Source: Pseudomonadales bacterium
Lineage (GTDB): Bacteria; Pseudomonadota; Gammaproteobacteria; Pseudomonadales; Halieaceae
Length of the DNA stretch: 61,167 nucleotides
Reading direction: 5' to 3'
NCBI GenBank assembly: GCA_024234735.1
Contig: JACKNV010000015.1
Coordinates: 1-61,167 of the forward strand
In this document: piece by piece, positions 53,032-61,167 of the stretch
Position numbering within the stretch: the first letter of the stretch is position 1
Layout: each line of letters starts with the position of its first letter
The notes under the pieces: generated by a model
Database searches by the model: none
Seen by the model: the letters and a program-made list of their open reading frames with translations, nothing else
What the model was told of the DNA's origin: nothing
Program-made: the position numbers and the translations under genes

Positions 53032-53898
53032 ATGCGAGACCTGAACTACCAACTGAAACTTCTGTGCAAACACAGCCATGAGGGCAGCTTCGAAACCCGG
53101 GTGGGCCGTGAGCGCCAATTGAGCGCGATTGCCAACCAGTTACACGATCTGGGCTTCCGACAACTAAAGGCAACATCGCTCAAGGAAAAGCACGTCCGGG
53201 CCCTGGTGGACCAGTGGTTGGGGCAAAACCTATCGCCGGGCACCATCAAGAACCGGATGAGCTGCCTGCGTTGGTGGGCGGAAAAGGTGAATAAGCGAGC
53301 CGTAGTAGCGGGCTCCAATGACTTCTATGGCATACCGGACCGGCAGTTTGTGTCCGACCAGAGTAAGGCTAAGGACCTAACCACTGAACAACTCAGCCTG
53401 GTTCGCGACGAACATGTGCGTATGAGCCTCCAGCTGCAACAGGTCTTTGGACTCAGGCGGGAGGAAGCCCTCAAGATCCAACCCCGCTGGGCAGATCGTG
53501 GCGATCACCTGCAACTCAAGGCCAGCTGGACCAAGGGCGGGCGGGGACGCACCGTCCCCATTCGCACCGAGGCGCAACGCGCCCTGTTGGAGCAGGCCAA
53601 GCGACTGGCCGGCTTCGGCTCATTGATTCCCCGGAGCCGGCAATACATCGAGCAGCTCAGGATATACGAACGCCACACCGCCAACGCCGGCTTATCGAAA
53701 ATGCACGGCCTGCGCCATGCCTATGCCCAGCAGCGATATCGGGACCTTACCGGCTGGCCCTGCCCCCATGCGGGTGGACCGGCCAAAACGCAACTTACTG
53801 CAGCTCAAAGGCAGGCGGATCAGCGGGCCCGCCTGACCATCAGTGCTGAGTTGGGCCATGTCAGAGCCCAGATAACCGCAGTTTACATAGGCGGATAA
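53032..53898 (+). CDS. Tyrosine recombinase, integrase-domain (PF12834/PF12835) type
   Basis: A 288-residue protein from the ATG at 53032 (MRDLNYQLK). N-terminal SAM-like domain, then the catalytic domain with Arg in FGLRREEALKI, H-x2-R in HGLRHAYA and H...Y in GHVRAQITAVY. The frame is open upstream but without coding character. It is four bases from the excisionase-like gene. Two recombinases in one island suggest that one came with an older element. Confidence 0.82.
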   Translation: MRDLNYQLKLLCKHSHEGSFETRVGRERQLSAIANQLHDLGFRQLKATSLKEKHVRALVDQWLGQNLSPGTIKNRMSCLRWWAEKVNKRAVVAGSNDFYGIPDRQFVSDQSKAKDLTTEQLSLVRDEHVRMSLQLQQVFGLRREEALKIQPRWADRGDHLQLKASWTKGGRGRTVPIRTEAQRALLEQAKRLAGFGSLIPRSRQYIEQLRIYERHTANAGLSKMHGLRHAYAQQRYRDLTGWPCPHAGGPAKTQLTAAQRQADQRARLTISAELGHVRAQITAVYIGG

Positions 53899-53901
53899 GA
53901 C

Positions 53902-54237
53902 ATGCAGATCCAACCCCGCCTGATCCGTCTGCGCGATGCCCCCAGCTATCTAGGCATGGACCGCAACCGCTTTAACCGCGAGGTTCGCCCTGCGCTGACC
54001 GAGCTCCGCATAGGTCGACAAGGTGTCGCCTTTGACCGCCTTGAAATGGACGCCTGGGTGGACCAATATATGCAGTGCAACGGGCGTCCCGCACTAAATC
54101 GAGGAGATGATTTATGGGACGCAATCGAAGCTCCGGGCTGCGGAAGCGGGGTGGGATCTGGCATATCGACAAGCAGGTCCTCGGCCACCGCATTCACGAA
54201 AGCACTGGAACGAGTGAACTCAAGACGGCGGAACTAA
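53902..54237 (+). CDS. Excisionase/AlpA-like DNA-binding protein overlapping the integrase
   Basis: A 111-residue protein with an N-terminal HTH (LIRLRDAPSYLGMDRNRFNREVRP) and a Ser/Thr/Lys-rich tail. The last 124 bases overlap the integrase start in another frame. The same overlapping arrangement is common for this integrase family, so the overlap is probably real. It may control excision or island gene expression. Confidence 0.7.
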   Translation: MQIQPRLIRLRDAPSYLGMDRNRFNREVRPALTELRIGRQGVAFDRLEMDAWVDQYMQCNGRPALNRGDDLWDAIEAPGCGSGVGSGISTSRSSATAFTKALERVNSRRRN

Positions 54238-55208
54238 TGTTGGCCCGCCGAGTTGAGCAGATTAGGCAGGCATCAGTGTTCGGCATACGGCCGGTGCGCA
54301 TTTTTCGCGAGGCAGCCACGCGCTTTCTCGAGGAGAACACCCACCTCGCCACTATCCGAACCTACGCCTTCCATCTGAAAGAGTTGGACCCCTACATCGG
54401 CGAGCTGCCGTTGTATCAGGTTCATATGGGTACGCTGCAAGCGTACGTAGATAAAAGGAAGAAGGAGGGAAAGAAGAACAAGACCGTCAATGGTGCACTG
54501 GCCACGGTGCGCAGGGTACTTAACCTGAGTGCACGCCTGTGGCGCGATGAACACGGTTTGACCTGGCTGGAGTCGGCACCGCTGATTCAGTTATTGCCGC
54601 TGCACGATGCCAGGCGCCCCTACCCGCTGAGTTGGGAGGAGCAGCACCGCTTGTTTAAAGCGCTGCCGGATCACTTGAGCAGGATGTGTCTGTTCAAGGT
54701 GAATACCGGGTGCAGGGATGGCGAGGTCAGCAGCTTGCAGTGGGATTGGGAAATCGATGTCCCGGAACTGGGTACTTCGGTATTTCTCATTCCAGGAGAA
54801 AAGGTCAAGAACCGGGAGGATCGCTTGGTGGTACTGAACCGGGTGGCAAAGTCAGTGATTGAAAGCGTTCGCGGGCAACACCCGCAGCGCGTCTTTACCT
54901 ACTACGGCCGTCCGGTGCGCAGCATCAACAACAATGGCTGGAAGTCCGTCCGGCGCAAGCTGGACATGCCCATCCGGGTACACGACTTGAAACACACCTT
55001 CGGTCGCCGCTTGCGCGCGGCCGGGGTGCCATTGGAAACCCGGAAAATACTGCTTGGCCACAAGAACGGCGATATCACCACCCACTACTCCGCGCCGGAG
55101 TTGGAGGAGCTCATCGAGGCGGCAAACAGGGTGTGTGAAGGAAAGTCCGGCAAAACTCCGGCACTGGTCGTACTGAAACACCGGACGCTCAGCGCGGCAG
55201 CGCGCTAA
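54114..55208 (+). CDS. int: Island tyrosine integrase
   Basis: A 364-residue integrase starting GRNRSSGLRKRGGIWHIDKQ, an N-terminal DNA-binding motif of tRNA-site integrases. The catalytic domain has Arg in NTGCRDGEVSSL, HDLKHTFGRR as box II (the conserved Arg of HxLR replaced by Lys, with Arg residues just after), GHKNGDITTHY with Tyr. It ends 24 bp before the tRNA repeat, the normal place for the integrase that uses this site. Confidence 0.92.
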   Translation: MGRNRSSGLRKRGGIWHIDKQVLGHRIHESTGTSELKTAELMLARRVEQIRQASVFGIRPVRIFREAATRFLEENTHLATIRTYAFHLKELDPYIGELPLYQVHMGTLQAYVDKRKKEGKKNKTVNGALATVRRVLNLSARLWRDEHGLTWLESAPLIQLLPLHDARRPYPLSWEEQHRLFKALPDHLSRMCLFKVNTGCRDGEVSSLQWDWEIDVPELGTSVFLIPGEKVKNREDRLVVLNRVAKSVIESVRGQHPQRVFTYYGRPVRSINNNGWKSVRRKLDMPIRVHDLKHTFGRRLRAAGVPLETRKILLGHKNGDITTHYSAPELEELIEAANRVCEGKSGKTPALVVLKHRTLSAAAR

Positions 55209-55232
55209 GCAATTGATACAAAACGAGGAAAT

Positions 55233-55277
55233 TGGTGGGCCGTGCTGGATTCGAACCAGCGACCAATTGGTTAAAAG
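55233..55277 (-). repeat. Right attachment repeat (3' part of tRNA-Lys)
   Basis: Identical to 45056-45100. It runs from the anticodon loop to the CCA end of the intact tRNA. Confidence 0.9.
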
Positions 55278-55308
55278 CCAACTGCTCTACCAACTGAGCT
55301 AACGGCCC
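55233..55308 (-). tRNA. tRNA-Lys(UUU)
   Basis: 76 nt folding as a complete cloverleaf: acceptor GGGCCGT/ACGGCCC, D stem GCTC/GAGC, anticodon stem GTTGG/CCAAT with loop CTTTTAA (anticodon TTT), T stem GCTGG/CCAGC with TTCGAAT, encoded CCA. The 3' half was regenerated by the island on integration. Confidence 0.97.
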
Positions 55309-55323
55309 CGAAAGGAGCAGCGT

Positions 55324-55351
55324 ATAGTACGGATTTGGAGGCAAAACTCAA
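55324..55351 (-). promoter_or_regulatory. Promoter of tRNA-Lys
   Basis: On the minus strand TTGAGT (55351-55346), 16 bp spacer, TACTAT (55329-55324), ending 15 bp before the tRNA 5' end. Confidence 0.5.
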
Positions 55352-55397
55352 GCCCCGCAGCCAACTTTTTGCCTACATAGCAACCGGAATCAAGTAC

Positions 55398-56075
55398 TTA
55401 GCGGTAGCGGGTGGGGTCCGCCATGCCGGCATCCAGAAAGCCCTGGCGGCGCAGTCTGCAGCTGTCGCACTTGCCGCAGGCCAGCCCCTCGTCCGTGGCC
55501 TGGTAGCAGGACACGGTCAGGGCGTAGTCCACTCCCAGTTCCACCCCCTTGCGGATGATGTCGCCCTTGCCCATTGCCATCAGGGGCGTGTGGATGGTCA
55601 GGGCCTGCCCCTCCACCCCCGCCCGCGTGGCCAGGTTGGCCATGGCCGTGAAAGCGGCAATATATTCCGGGCGGCAGTCGGGATAACCGGAGTAGTCCAC
55701 GGCGTTGACGCCAATGAAGATGTCGTTGGCGCCCAGCACCTCGGCCCAACCCAGGGCGATGGCCAGGAACACGGTATTGCGCGCCGGTACATAGGTTACC
55801 GGAATACCGCTGGTGGCCTCCTCCGGAACGGCGATGGAGGCATCGGTCAGGGCGGAGCCGCCGATGCTGTCCAGGTTGAGCTTTACGACCTTGTGTTCGA
55901 CGTCGCCCAGGGCGGCCGATACGCGTTCGGCGGCCCGCAATTCGGCCGGAAAGCGCTGGCCGTAATCAAAGCTGAGGGTGTAGCAGGCGTAGCCCGCGGC
56001 CCTGGCCATGGCAAGAACGGTGGTGGAGTCCAGGCCGCCGGACACCAGGATAACCGCGCGCTTTTGCTCAGTCAT
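55398..56075 (-). CDS. queC: 7-cyano-7-deazaguanine synthase QueC
   Basis: A 225-residue PP-loop ATPase: SGGLDSTT near the N-terminus, YVPARNTVFL, and the zinc site SCY with CGKCDSC at the C-terminus. It converts 7-carboxy-7-deazaguanine to preQ0 for queuosine. The ATG at 56075 lies five bases after the queE stop; upstream frame is inside queE. Same operon as queE. Confidence 0.96.
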   Translation of the reverse strand: MTEQKRAVILVSGGLDSTTVLAMARAAGYACYTLSFDYGQRFPAELRAAERVSAALGDVEHKVVKLNLDSIGGSALTDASIAVPEEATSGIPVTYVPARNTVFLAIALGWAEVLGANDIFIGVNAVDYSGYPDCRPEYIAAFTAMANLATRAGVEGQALTIHTPLMAMGKGDIIRKGVELGVDYALTVSCYQATDEGLACGKCDSCRLRRQGFLDAGMADPTRYR

Positions 56076-56080
56076 ATCAT

Positions 56081-56767
56081 TCAGTGCCCCGGCTCGTCGT
56101 TCCACAGCAGCTTGTGCAGTTGCAGCTGCAGGCGCACCGGCAAATTGTCGGCCAGGATCCACTCGGCCAGCTCCCGGGGGGCGAGTTGCCCATGGCTGGG
56201 GGAAAACAGCACGTCCGCGACGCGGTCTGCCAGGGCGTATTCATCCAGTTTGAAGCGCGCCCACTCGTAATCCCCACGGTCACAGATGACGAATTTAACC
56301 TGGTCATGGGGGTTGAGCAGGGGAATATTGGCGTAGTCATTGCGCTGCATCTCCCCCGAGGCCGGCGTCTTGAGGTCCAGCACCTTCACCACCCGCGGGT
56401 CCACCTCCGCCACGCTCATGGCACCCCCGGTTTCCAGGGATACCTCGTAGCCAGCGTCACAAAGGCTCTGCAGCAGCGGCAGGCAGGATTTCTGCGCCAG
56501 CGGTTCACCGCCGGTGACGGTCACGTAGCGCGGTGAGAACCCCGCCACCTGCCGGGTCACCGCTGCTATGCTGAACAGTTCCCCGCCGCTGAAGGCGTAC
56601 TCCGTGTCGCAGTATACGCAGCGCAGCGGGCAGCCGGTGAGGCGCACGAACACGGTGGGCAGGCCTGCGGTGCGGGCCTCGCCCTGCAGGGAATAAAAAA
56701 TCTCGGTAATGCGCAGGGCGTCTGCAGCGTGAGGCTGAATGGTCTGGCGGGGCTCAGGAGCTGGCAT
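56081..56767 (-). CDS. queE: 7-carboxy-7-deazaguanine synthase QueE
   Basis: A 228-residue radical SAM enzyme. The cluster motif CPLRCVYC follows FVRLTG; VTGGEPLAQ is the SAM-binding GGE. FYSLQGE near the start is typical of QueE. It catalyses ring contraction to CDG. Located between cpoB and queC, as in Pseudomonas. Confidence 0.96.
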   Translation of the reverse strand: MPAPEPRQTIQPHAADALRITEIFYSLQGEARTAGLPTVFVRLTGCPLRCVYCDTEYAFSGGELFSIAAVTRQVAGFSPRYVTVTGGEPLAQKSCLPLLQSLCDAGYEVSLETGGAMSVAEVDPRVVKVLDLKTPASGEMQRNDYANIPLLNPHDQVKFVICDRGDYEWARFKLDEYALADRVADVLFSPSHGQLAPRELAEWILADNLPVRLQLQLHKLLWNDEPGH

Positions 56768-56816
56768 ATCTGATCAACCGGGAATGGCGAACTGGCGAGT
56801 TCCGCTGTGCAATTGC

Positions 56817-57755
56817 TCAGCAGGACTCGTAGTTGAATTCCCTGGCCAGCTTCACGGCGGAGCTGTTGGTGGAACCGTACTTGCTGATGACCTGCTCCAG
56901 GTATTCCCTGGCTTTCTCCCGGTTGCCCTTCATGCATTGCACCTTGCCCAGCTTGTACAGGGCATCGGGGGCCTTGCTGTCATTGGGATACTGGCTCAGC
57001 AACATGGTAAAGGCCTGCCTGGAGGACTCCAGGTCCGGCGGCTGCACTACCAGGTACAGCTCCCCGAGCCAGTAATACGCGTTGGGCGCATACTTACCCG
57101 CGGGGTAATTCTGCTGGAACCGGTTGAAAGCCTGCACCGCCTGGTCGAACTGCTGGGCCTGCACCAGTGAGTAGGCGGCGCGGTAGGCTTCCGCCTCGCC
57201 GGGCTGGGCGGCGGCGGGCGCCTGCAGCGGTACCACCGGCGCGGCGGGAGTGGAATCTGCCTGCTGCTCCGCCATCGCCCCGGGCTGGGCGGCGTCCGCG
57301 ACGGCGCCGCCACTGAGGCGCTTGTCGAGATCGACATAGCGCTGCAGGCTCTGTTCGCGCAGGGTGCGTATCTCATTGGCCTGCTCTTCCAGCCTGCCAT
57401 TGAGGCGCATGACTTCCTGCTGCAGCTGCTGGATCTGGATAAACAGGGTGCCGAGGTTCTGGTCCTGGCCGGCGACCGGAGCGCTGTAGGCGCCGGGTAC
57501 GCCGGCGGGCTGGGCCGCGGACGGGATAGCCGCGGGGGCCACCGCCGTACCCGCGGGGGCGCTACCTACACCATAACTGGTAGCGGGATAGTTCTGCGCC
57601 CCCCGGGGGGCGTAGGGATCGGCTGGCGAGGGCTGCGTAGACGCCGCCCTCTCGGCTTCCAGATCCACATAGTCCTGCGCCAGCGCGACATGGCACAGCG
57701 AGCTGGCCATCACTGCCAGACCAGCTGCGACCAGGTTCTTTCCTAGACCTGCCAT
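56817..57755 (-). CDS. cpoB: Cell division coordinator CpoB (YbgF)
   Basis: A 312-residue periplasmic protein: signal peptide to about residue 26 (ALA-QD), a coiled-coil trimerisation region (LFIQIQQLQQEVMRLNGRLEEQANEIRTL region, about 107-137), and C-terminal TPR repeats (AYRAAYSLVQAQQFDQAV, GKYAPNAYYWLGELY, SKAPDALYKLGKVQ). It links TolA with peptidoglycan synthesis. Nine bases after pal. Confidence 0.94.
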   Translation of the reverse strand: MAGLGKNLVAAGLAVMASSLCHVALAQDYVDLEAERAASTQPSPADPYAPRGAQNYPATSYGVGSAPAGTAVAPAAIPSAAQPAGVPGAYSAPVAGQDQNLGTLFIQIQQLQQEVMRLNGRLEEQANEIRTLREQSLQRYVDLDKRLSGGAVADAAQPGAMAEQQADSTPAAPVVPLQAPAAAQPGEAEAYRAAYSLVQAQQFDQAVQAFNRFQQNYPAGKYAPNAYYWLGELYLVVQPPDLESSRQAFTMLLSQYPNDSKAPDALYKLGKVQCMKGNREKAREYLEQVISKYGSTNSSAVKLAREFNYESC

Positions 57756-57763
57756 GGTAAACG

Positions 57764-58330
57764 CTACTTGACTACAACCAGTTCAACCCGGCGATTCTGG
57801 GCCCAGTTGGCCTCGCCGCTGCCATAGGCAATCGGGCGTTCTTCACCGTAGCTGATGGTTTCGATGCGATAACTGGCTATGCCGTTAAGCACCATGTAGT
57901 CGCGCACTGAATTGGCGCGGCGCTCACCCAGGGCGAGGTTGTACTCGCGGGTGCCGCGCTCGTCAGTATGGCCTTCCAGGCGGATATTGCTGTTGGTGTT
58001 CTTGAGTGCGGCAATATGGGCATTCAGCGAGGCAATCGCTTCCGGGGTCAGGTTCGAGCTGTCAAAGGCAAAGTAAAAGACGTTGCCGTAGGCCGCGGCG
58101 GCCTGTTCCAGGCGCTGTTGCTCCTGGGAGGTTGCGGTGCCAGTGCCGGAGGCGGTGGCAGATCCGGAGGCCGCGGCGGCATCCTGGGCCGCCTTGGCAG
58201 CGGCGGCCGCGGCGGCCGCCGCCCGGGCAGCCTCCTCGTCTTCCTTGGTGCTGCTGCTGGAGCAGGCTACAAGGAATGCAGCGCTCAGCACCAGGGCCAT
58301 GAGCTTGCCAGCGACAGATACATGTTTCAT
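57764..58330 (-). CDS. pal: Peptidoglycan-associated lipoprotein Pal
   Basis: A 188-residue lipoprotein (lipobox LVAC, Cys23) with an Ala-rich linker (about 32-60) and an OmpA-like domain with YFAFDSSNLTPEA and GHTDERGTREYNLALGERRANSV. It anchors the outer membrane to peptidoglycan and binds TolB. Confidence 0.97.
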   Translation of the reverse strand: MKHVSVAGKLMALVLSAAFLVACSSSSTKEDEEAARAAAAAAAAAKAAQDAAAASGSATASGTGTATSQEQQRLEQAAAAYGNVFYFAFDSSNLTPEAIASLNAHIAALKNTNSNIRLEGHTDERGTREYNLALGERRANSVRDYMVLNGIASYRIETISYGEERPIAYGSGEANWAQNRRVELVVVK

Positions 58331-58380
58331 TTGGAATACCTTCCGAGTCTCAGTAAATATCAGGGATTGTTTGCGCCAGT

Positions 58381-59685
58381 TCAGCGCGTTAAATAAGGTG
58401 ACCAGGCGGGCTCTCGCACATCGCCGTCTCGCGAGGGCAGGCGGAATTTCACCCCGCCGTCGACCGACACGGCGGCCAGGATGCCACGGTCGCCCGCTTT
58501 GGTTGCGTACAATACCATAGAGCCATTGGGCGCGATACTGGGGCTTTCGTCCAGCGCGGTGGAGGTCAGTATCTGCATGCGGTTGGTCACCAGGTCCAGC
58601 AGGGCAATATGAAAGTCCCCGTCCTGCTGGTGCACCAGCACCACATTGCGCCCGTCCTGGGCCACCCTGGCGCGGGCATTGTAGGTGCCCTCGAAAGTCA
58701 CCCGCGTGGTCGCGCCCGTGTTCAGGTCATAGCGGTAAATCTGGGGCTTGCCGCCCCGATCAGAGGTGAACAGCAGCGACTTGCCGTCGGGCATCCAGGC
58801 CGGTTCGGTATCGATGGAGTAGTGGTTGGTTACCCGGGTCAACTGCTTGCTGGCCAGGTTCATCAGGTAGATTTCCGGGTTGCCGTCCTTGGACAGCACC
58901 ATGGCCATGGTACTGCCGTCGGGCGACCAGGCCGGGCCGCTGTTGAGGCCCTGGAAGTTGGTCAACTGCTCACGCTTGCCGGTGACCAGTTCCTGGCGGA
59001 AAATGGCCGGGCGCCCGGTCTCGAAGGAGACATAGGCGACATGCTTGCCGTCGGGCGACCAGGTGGGTGCCAGCAGGGGCTCGCGGGACTCCAACAGGAC
59101 CACGGGCTGAGCCCCGTCGGAATCCGACAGGGTCAAGCGATAAAAATCCTTGTTGCCCTGGCCGCCCCGGGTGACGGAAACATAGACCAGCCGGGTGGCG
59201 AAGGCGCCGGGGATACCGGTGAGATGCTCGTATATCTTGTCGGCAACGCGGTGGGCCAGCATGCGCGCATCGCGGGCGGGGCCGGACTCATAGCCGTAGA
59301 AGACCCGGGACTGGCGCAGCACATCGAACAGCTCGTAATCGATGCGAATACCGGCCCCGGGGGGGGTGGAGACCCGCCCGATGAGCAGGTACTCAGTCTC
59401 CAGGGCGCGCCAGTCCCGATAAAAAACCTCCTGCTCGGTACTCGGCAGGCCGAGCATATCGGTGCGCGCCACCGGCGCAAACTGCCCGCTGCGGGTGAGG
59501 TCGGCATCGATCACCGCCGCCATGTCCACCGGGGCGGCGCCCGTGCCCTCCCAGGCAAAGGGCACCACCGCGATGGCCGTGGGGTTGTCCATGCCCTGGG
59601 TGATCTCGATGGTGAGATCGGCCCGGGCCAGGGCGGCGGACAGCAGGAACGCAAGGTTGAATATGACTATCGCAAGCGATTTCAT
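58381..59685 (-). CDS. tolB: Tol-Pal system beta-propeller protein TolB
   Basis: A 434-residue periplasmic protein with a signal peptide (to about residue 22), an N-terminal alpha/beta domain and a six-bladed propeller whose blades carry SPDGKHVAYVS, SPDGSTMAM and MPDGKSLLFTSDRGG. It starts at the tolA stop (one-base overlap). Confidence 0.97.
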   Translation of the reverse strand: MKSLAIVIFNLAFLLSAALARADLTIEITQGMDNPTAIAVVPFAWEGTGAAPVDMAAVIDADLTRSGQFAPVARTDMLGLPSTEQEVFYRDWRALETEYLLIGRVSTPPGAGIRIDYELFDVLRQSRVFYGYESGPARDARMLAHRVADKIYEHLTGIPGAFATRLVYVSVTRGGQGNKDFYRLTLSDSDGAQPVVLLESREPLLAPTWSPDGKHVAYVSFETGRPAIFRQELVTGKREQLTNFQGLNSGPAWSPDGSTMAMVLSKDGNPEIYLMNLASKQLTRVTNHYSIDTEPAWMPDGKSLLFTSDRGGKPQIYRYDLNTGATTRVTFEGTYNARARVAQDGRNVVLVHQQDGDFHIALLDLVTNRMQILTSTALDESPSIAPNGSMVLYATKAGDRGILAAVSVDGGVKFRLPSRDGDVREPAWSPYLTR

Positions 59686-60494
59686 CAGTAACGTAAATCC
59701 TCTGGTCTGAACAGCAGGCTAAAGCGCCTGAAGGTTCTCTCGAACTCCCCTGAGGGAAGGTTCTGTAATTCGGGGAAACTACCCGCCTTCTGCACCGCGT
59801 TCACCGCCGAGCTGTCAAAGGCGCTGTTGCCACTGCTCTTGACGATGCTGACACTCACCACCTCACCAGTGGGTATCAGTTGGATGGACAACAGGGTTTC
59901 CATGCCGTTGCGCGCGCTGGGCGGCCGGCTCCAGTAATTTATCACAGTCTGCTGGATGAGGGCGGCATAACTGGCCGACATCTCCTGGGCAGTCGCCGCC
60001 GCCAGCTCTTCCGCCTCCTCCGCCGCGGCCCGGGCCAGGTCCGCCCGGGTAATAGCCGCCAGTTCCTCCTGGGTGAGGCGCGGCTGCTCCGGTACCGCCG
60101 GGGCGGGTGCCGGCTTGGGCGCGGGTTTCGCGGTGGCCGGCTTAGGTGCGGCCGGCTTGGGTGTCTGCTTCGCTGCCGGCTTGGGTGCCGGTTTCACTTC
60201 CGGCTTGGGCTTGGGTTTGGGTGCCGGCTTGGGAGCAGGCTTGGGCTTGGCCGGGGCGGGCTTGGCTACCGGCTTGGGCTTGGGTTTGGGCCGAAATTCA
60301 CTGGCGTCGACCAGGCGGGCGTTGATGACCATGGGCGCCGGTTTCACCCGGATGACTTCCCGGGTCGAGTCGGTCCAGTTAATGGTAACCGCAACCAGTA
60401 TCAGCGCGTGCAGCAGGACACTGGCCAGGGCCGGCCGCACCACGATACGCGGCACCACCGGCTTGGCATAAATGGAGCTGGAGCTGCCACTCAC
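59685..60494 (-). CDS. tolA: Cell envelope integrity protein TolA
   Basis: A 269-residue inner-membrane protein with one N-terminal helix (residues about 22-38), a long Lys-Pro-Ala repeat region (about 70-150, instead of the Ala/Lys/Glu-rich helix of E. coli) and a C-terminal domain. The C-terminal part has YWSRPPSARNGMETLLSIQLIPTG, typical of TolA/TonB. The gene overlaps tolR by four bases. Confidence 0.95.
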   Translation of the reverse strand: MSGSSSSIYAKPVVPRIVVRPALASVLLHALILVAVTINWTDSTREVIRVKPAPMVINARLVDASEFRPKPKPKPVAKPAPAKPKPAPKPAPKPKPKPEVKPAPKPAAKQTPKPAAPKPATAKPAPKPAPAPAVPEQPRLTQEELAAITRADLARAAAEEAEELAAATAQEMSASYAALIQQTVINYWSRPPSARNGMETLLSIQLIPTGEVVSVSIVKSSGNSAFDSSAVNAVQKAGSFPELQNLPSGEFERTFRRFSLLFRPEDLRY

Positions 60495-60913
60495 TGCGGG
60501 TTCTCGGTCACCAGGCCGACGCTGGGGGCGCCCGCCTCCTGCAGCGCGACCATCACCGTGACCACCTCCCCGTAGGGCACGGCCTGGTCACCCCATATCA
60601 GCACGGGCTTACTGGCATTGGCGCGCATGACCTTGGCCACCCGGTCCTTGATGGTCGCCAGCGACAGCACCTGGTCCTCCTGGGACCCCAGGTTGAGGAA
60701 CAACTGGCCCTCCCTGTCTATCGACACGATCAGCGGTTCGCTGTCCTGGTTTTCCACCGGCTCGGCGCTGGCCTCGGGCAGGTCTACCTTGACCCCCTGC
60801 ATGAGCATGGGGGCGGTCACCATGAAGATTATCAGCAGCACCAGCATTACATCGATGTAGGGGACCACATTGATCTCGGACATGGGGCGCCGCTTGTTGC
60901 CCCGGCTAGCCAC
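60491..60913 (-). CDS. tolR: Tol-Pal system protein TolR
   Basis: About 140 residues: one membrane helix containing the functional Asp in NVVPYIDVMLVLLIIFMVTAP, then a periplasmic ExbD/TolR domain. I choose the GTG at 60913, which overlaps the tolQ stop by eight bases; the frame upstream is inside tolQ. With TolQ it forms the proton-driven motor. Confidence 0.94.
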   Translation of the reverse strand: MASRGNKRRPMSEINVVPYIDVMLVLLIIFMVTAPMLMQGVKVDLPEASAEPVENQDSEPLIVSIDREGQLFLNLGSQEDQVLSLATIKDRVAKVMRANASKPVLIWGDQAVPYGEVVTVMVALQEAGAPSVGLVTENPQ

Positions 60914-61167
60914 CGCTGACAGCCCCGGTTTTCTTGGCCCGTGAGCGCAGCACATAGGCCTGCCGGTAGAGAATGCCGGAGAACTCGTCCACGAAGGTGT
61001 CGTAGCGGTTGCTGAACACTTCTACCCGCGAGGCCAGCCGGTTGTAGGCGAGGACCGCCGGAATGGCCGCGAACAGGCCCATCGCGGTGGCCACCAGCGC
61101 CTCGGAGATACCGGGGGCCACCGTCGCCAGGGTGGCCTGGGTGGCATTGGCCAGGCCGCGGAAGGAA
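60906..61167 (-). CDS. tolQ: Tol-Pal system protein TolQ (partial, N-terminus outside window)
   Basis: The 86 visible C-terminal residues include ISEALVATAMGLFAAIPAVLAYN, the conserved third helix of TolQ/ExbB/MotA proteins. The start lies beyond the right edge. Confidence 0.95.
   Translation of the reverse strand, partial: SFRGLANATQATLATVAPGISEALVATAMGLFAAIPAVLAYNRLASRVEVFSNRYDTFVDEFSGILYRQAYVLRSRAKKTGAVSGG

Larger units (their letters stand above)
45056..55277. mobile_element. Genomic island integrated in tRNA-Lys
   Basis: A 10.2-kb element lies between two 45-bp direct repeats, with a tyrosine integrase and an excisionase-like gene next to the intact tRNA. No conjugation, replication or capsid genes are seen, so it is a non-self-mobile integrative island. 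Cargo: AbiU2-like HEPN, leucine-rich-repeat protein, exonuclease-J protein, a possible nuclease, a thioesterase and a second recombinase. The tRNA-Lys near tol-pal/queC is also a known island site in Pseudomonas aeruginosa (pKLC102/PAPI-type elements). Confidence 0.88.

Noticed and set aside
60120..60310. Short repetitive DNA (GGCTTGGG-type) as a possible satellite
   Set aside because: It encodes the Lys-Pro-Ala linker of TolA and is explained by protein composition.

Overview
The window looks like chromosomal DNA of a GC-rich, probably marine, gammaproteobacterium of the Halieaceae/Spongiibacteraceae/Pseudomonadales type. Evidence: the right end carries tolQ-tolR-tolA-tolB-pal-cpoB-queE-queC-tRNA-Lys in the order known from Pseudomonas and relatives, and the rest is rich in catabolic genes (a TonB-dependent receptor, a Rieske oxygenase, extradiol cleavage enzymes, acyl-CoA metabolism) typical of aerobic marine oligotrophs. 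The genus is an inference.

Layout. (1) 1-16.8 kb: a catabolic region resembling 9,10-seco-steroid ring degradation. It has a TonB-dependent receptor (cut by the left edge), an operon BASS transporter - SDR - Rieske oxygenase - amidohydrolase - acetoacetate-decarboxylase-like protein, a sulfatase plus DUF3604 pair, a LysR regulator, an HsaA-like flavin monooxygenase, an HsaD-like C-C hydrolase, a ferredoxin, a second SDR and an HsaC-like extradiol dioxygenase. (2) 16.8-25.5 kb: a branched acyl-CoA (Liu/Atu-like) module as two divergent operons: SDR, acyl-CoA dehydrogenase and both subunits of a biotin-dependent carboxylase on the minus strand; a free-standing crotonase tail and a split AtuA on the plus strand, followed by a TetR regulator. 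A TTGAGT-N3-ACT(C/T)AA palindrome sits in front of each operon. (3) 25.5-34.3 kb: assorted genes (amidohydrolase, DUF2975 plus HTH pair, retropepsin-PDZ lipoprotein, EamA transporter, Calx-beta/GDPD lipoprotein, PPK2, DUF4397 lipoprotein). (4) 34.3-44.8 kb: two export systems, an OMF/MacA/MacB-like set with separate ATPase and permease, and a CecR-YbhG-YbhF-YbhS-YbhR-like set.

(5) 45.06-55.28 kb: a genomic island inserted in the 3' end of tRNA-Lys(UUU), bounded by a 45-bp direct repeat identical to the last 45 nt of the tRNA. It carries a tyrosine integrase next to the tRNA, an overlapping excisionase-like gene, a second integrase-type recombinase, a thioesterase, an AbiU2-like HEPN protein followed by an integron attC-like site, a small membrane protein, and a minus-strand block not recognised as a named system: a leucine-rich-repeat protein made of two fused tandem copies, a DEDDh exonuclease with a J domain, a small ORF, and a protein with a PD-(D/E)XK-like core. 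This block is the best candidate for an undescribed, probably anti-phage, system. (6) 55.2-61.2 kb: the conserved tRNA-Lys, queC, queE, cpoB, pal, tolB, tolA, tolR and partial tolQ region.

All functions are inferred from sequence patterns read by eye; no database search was possible.
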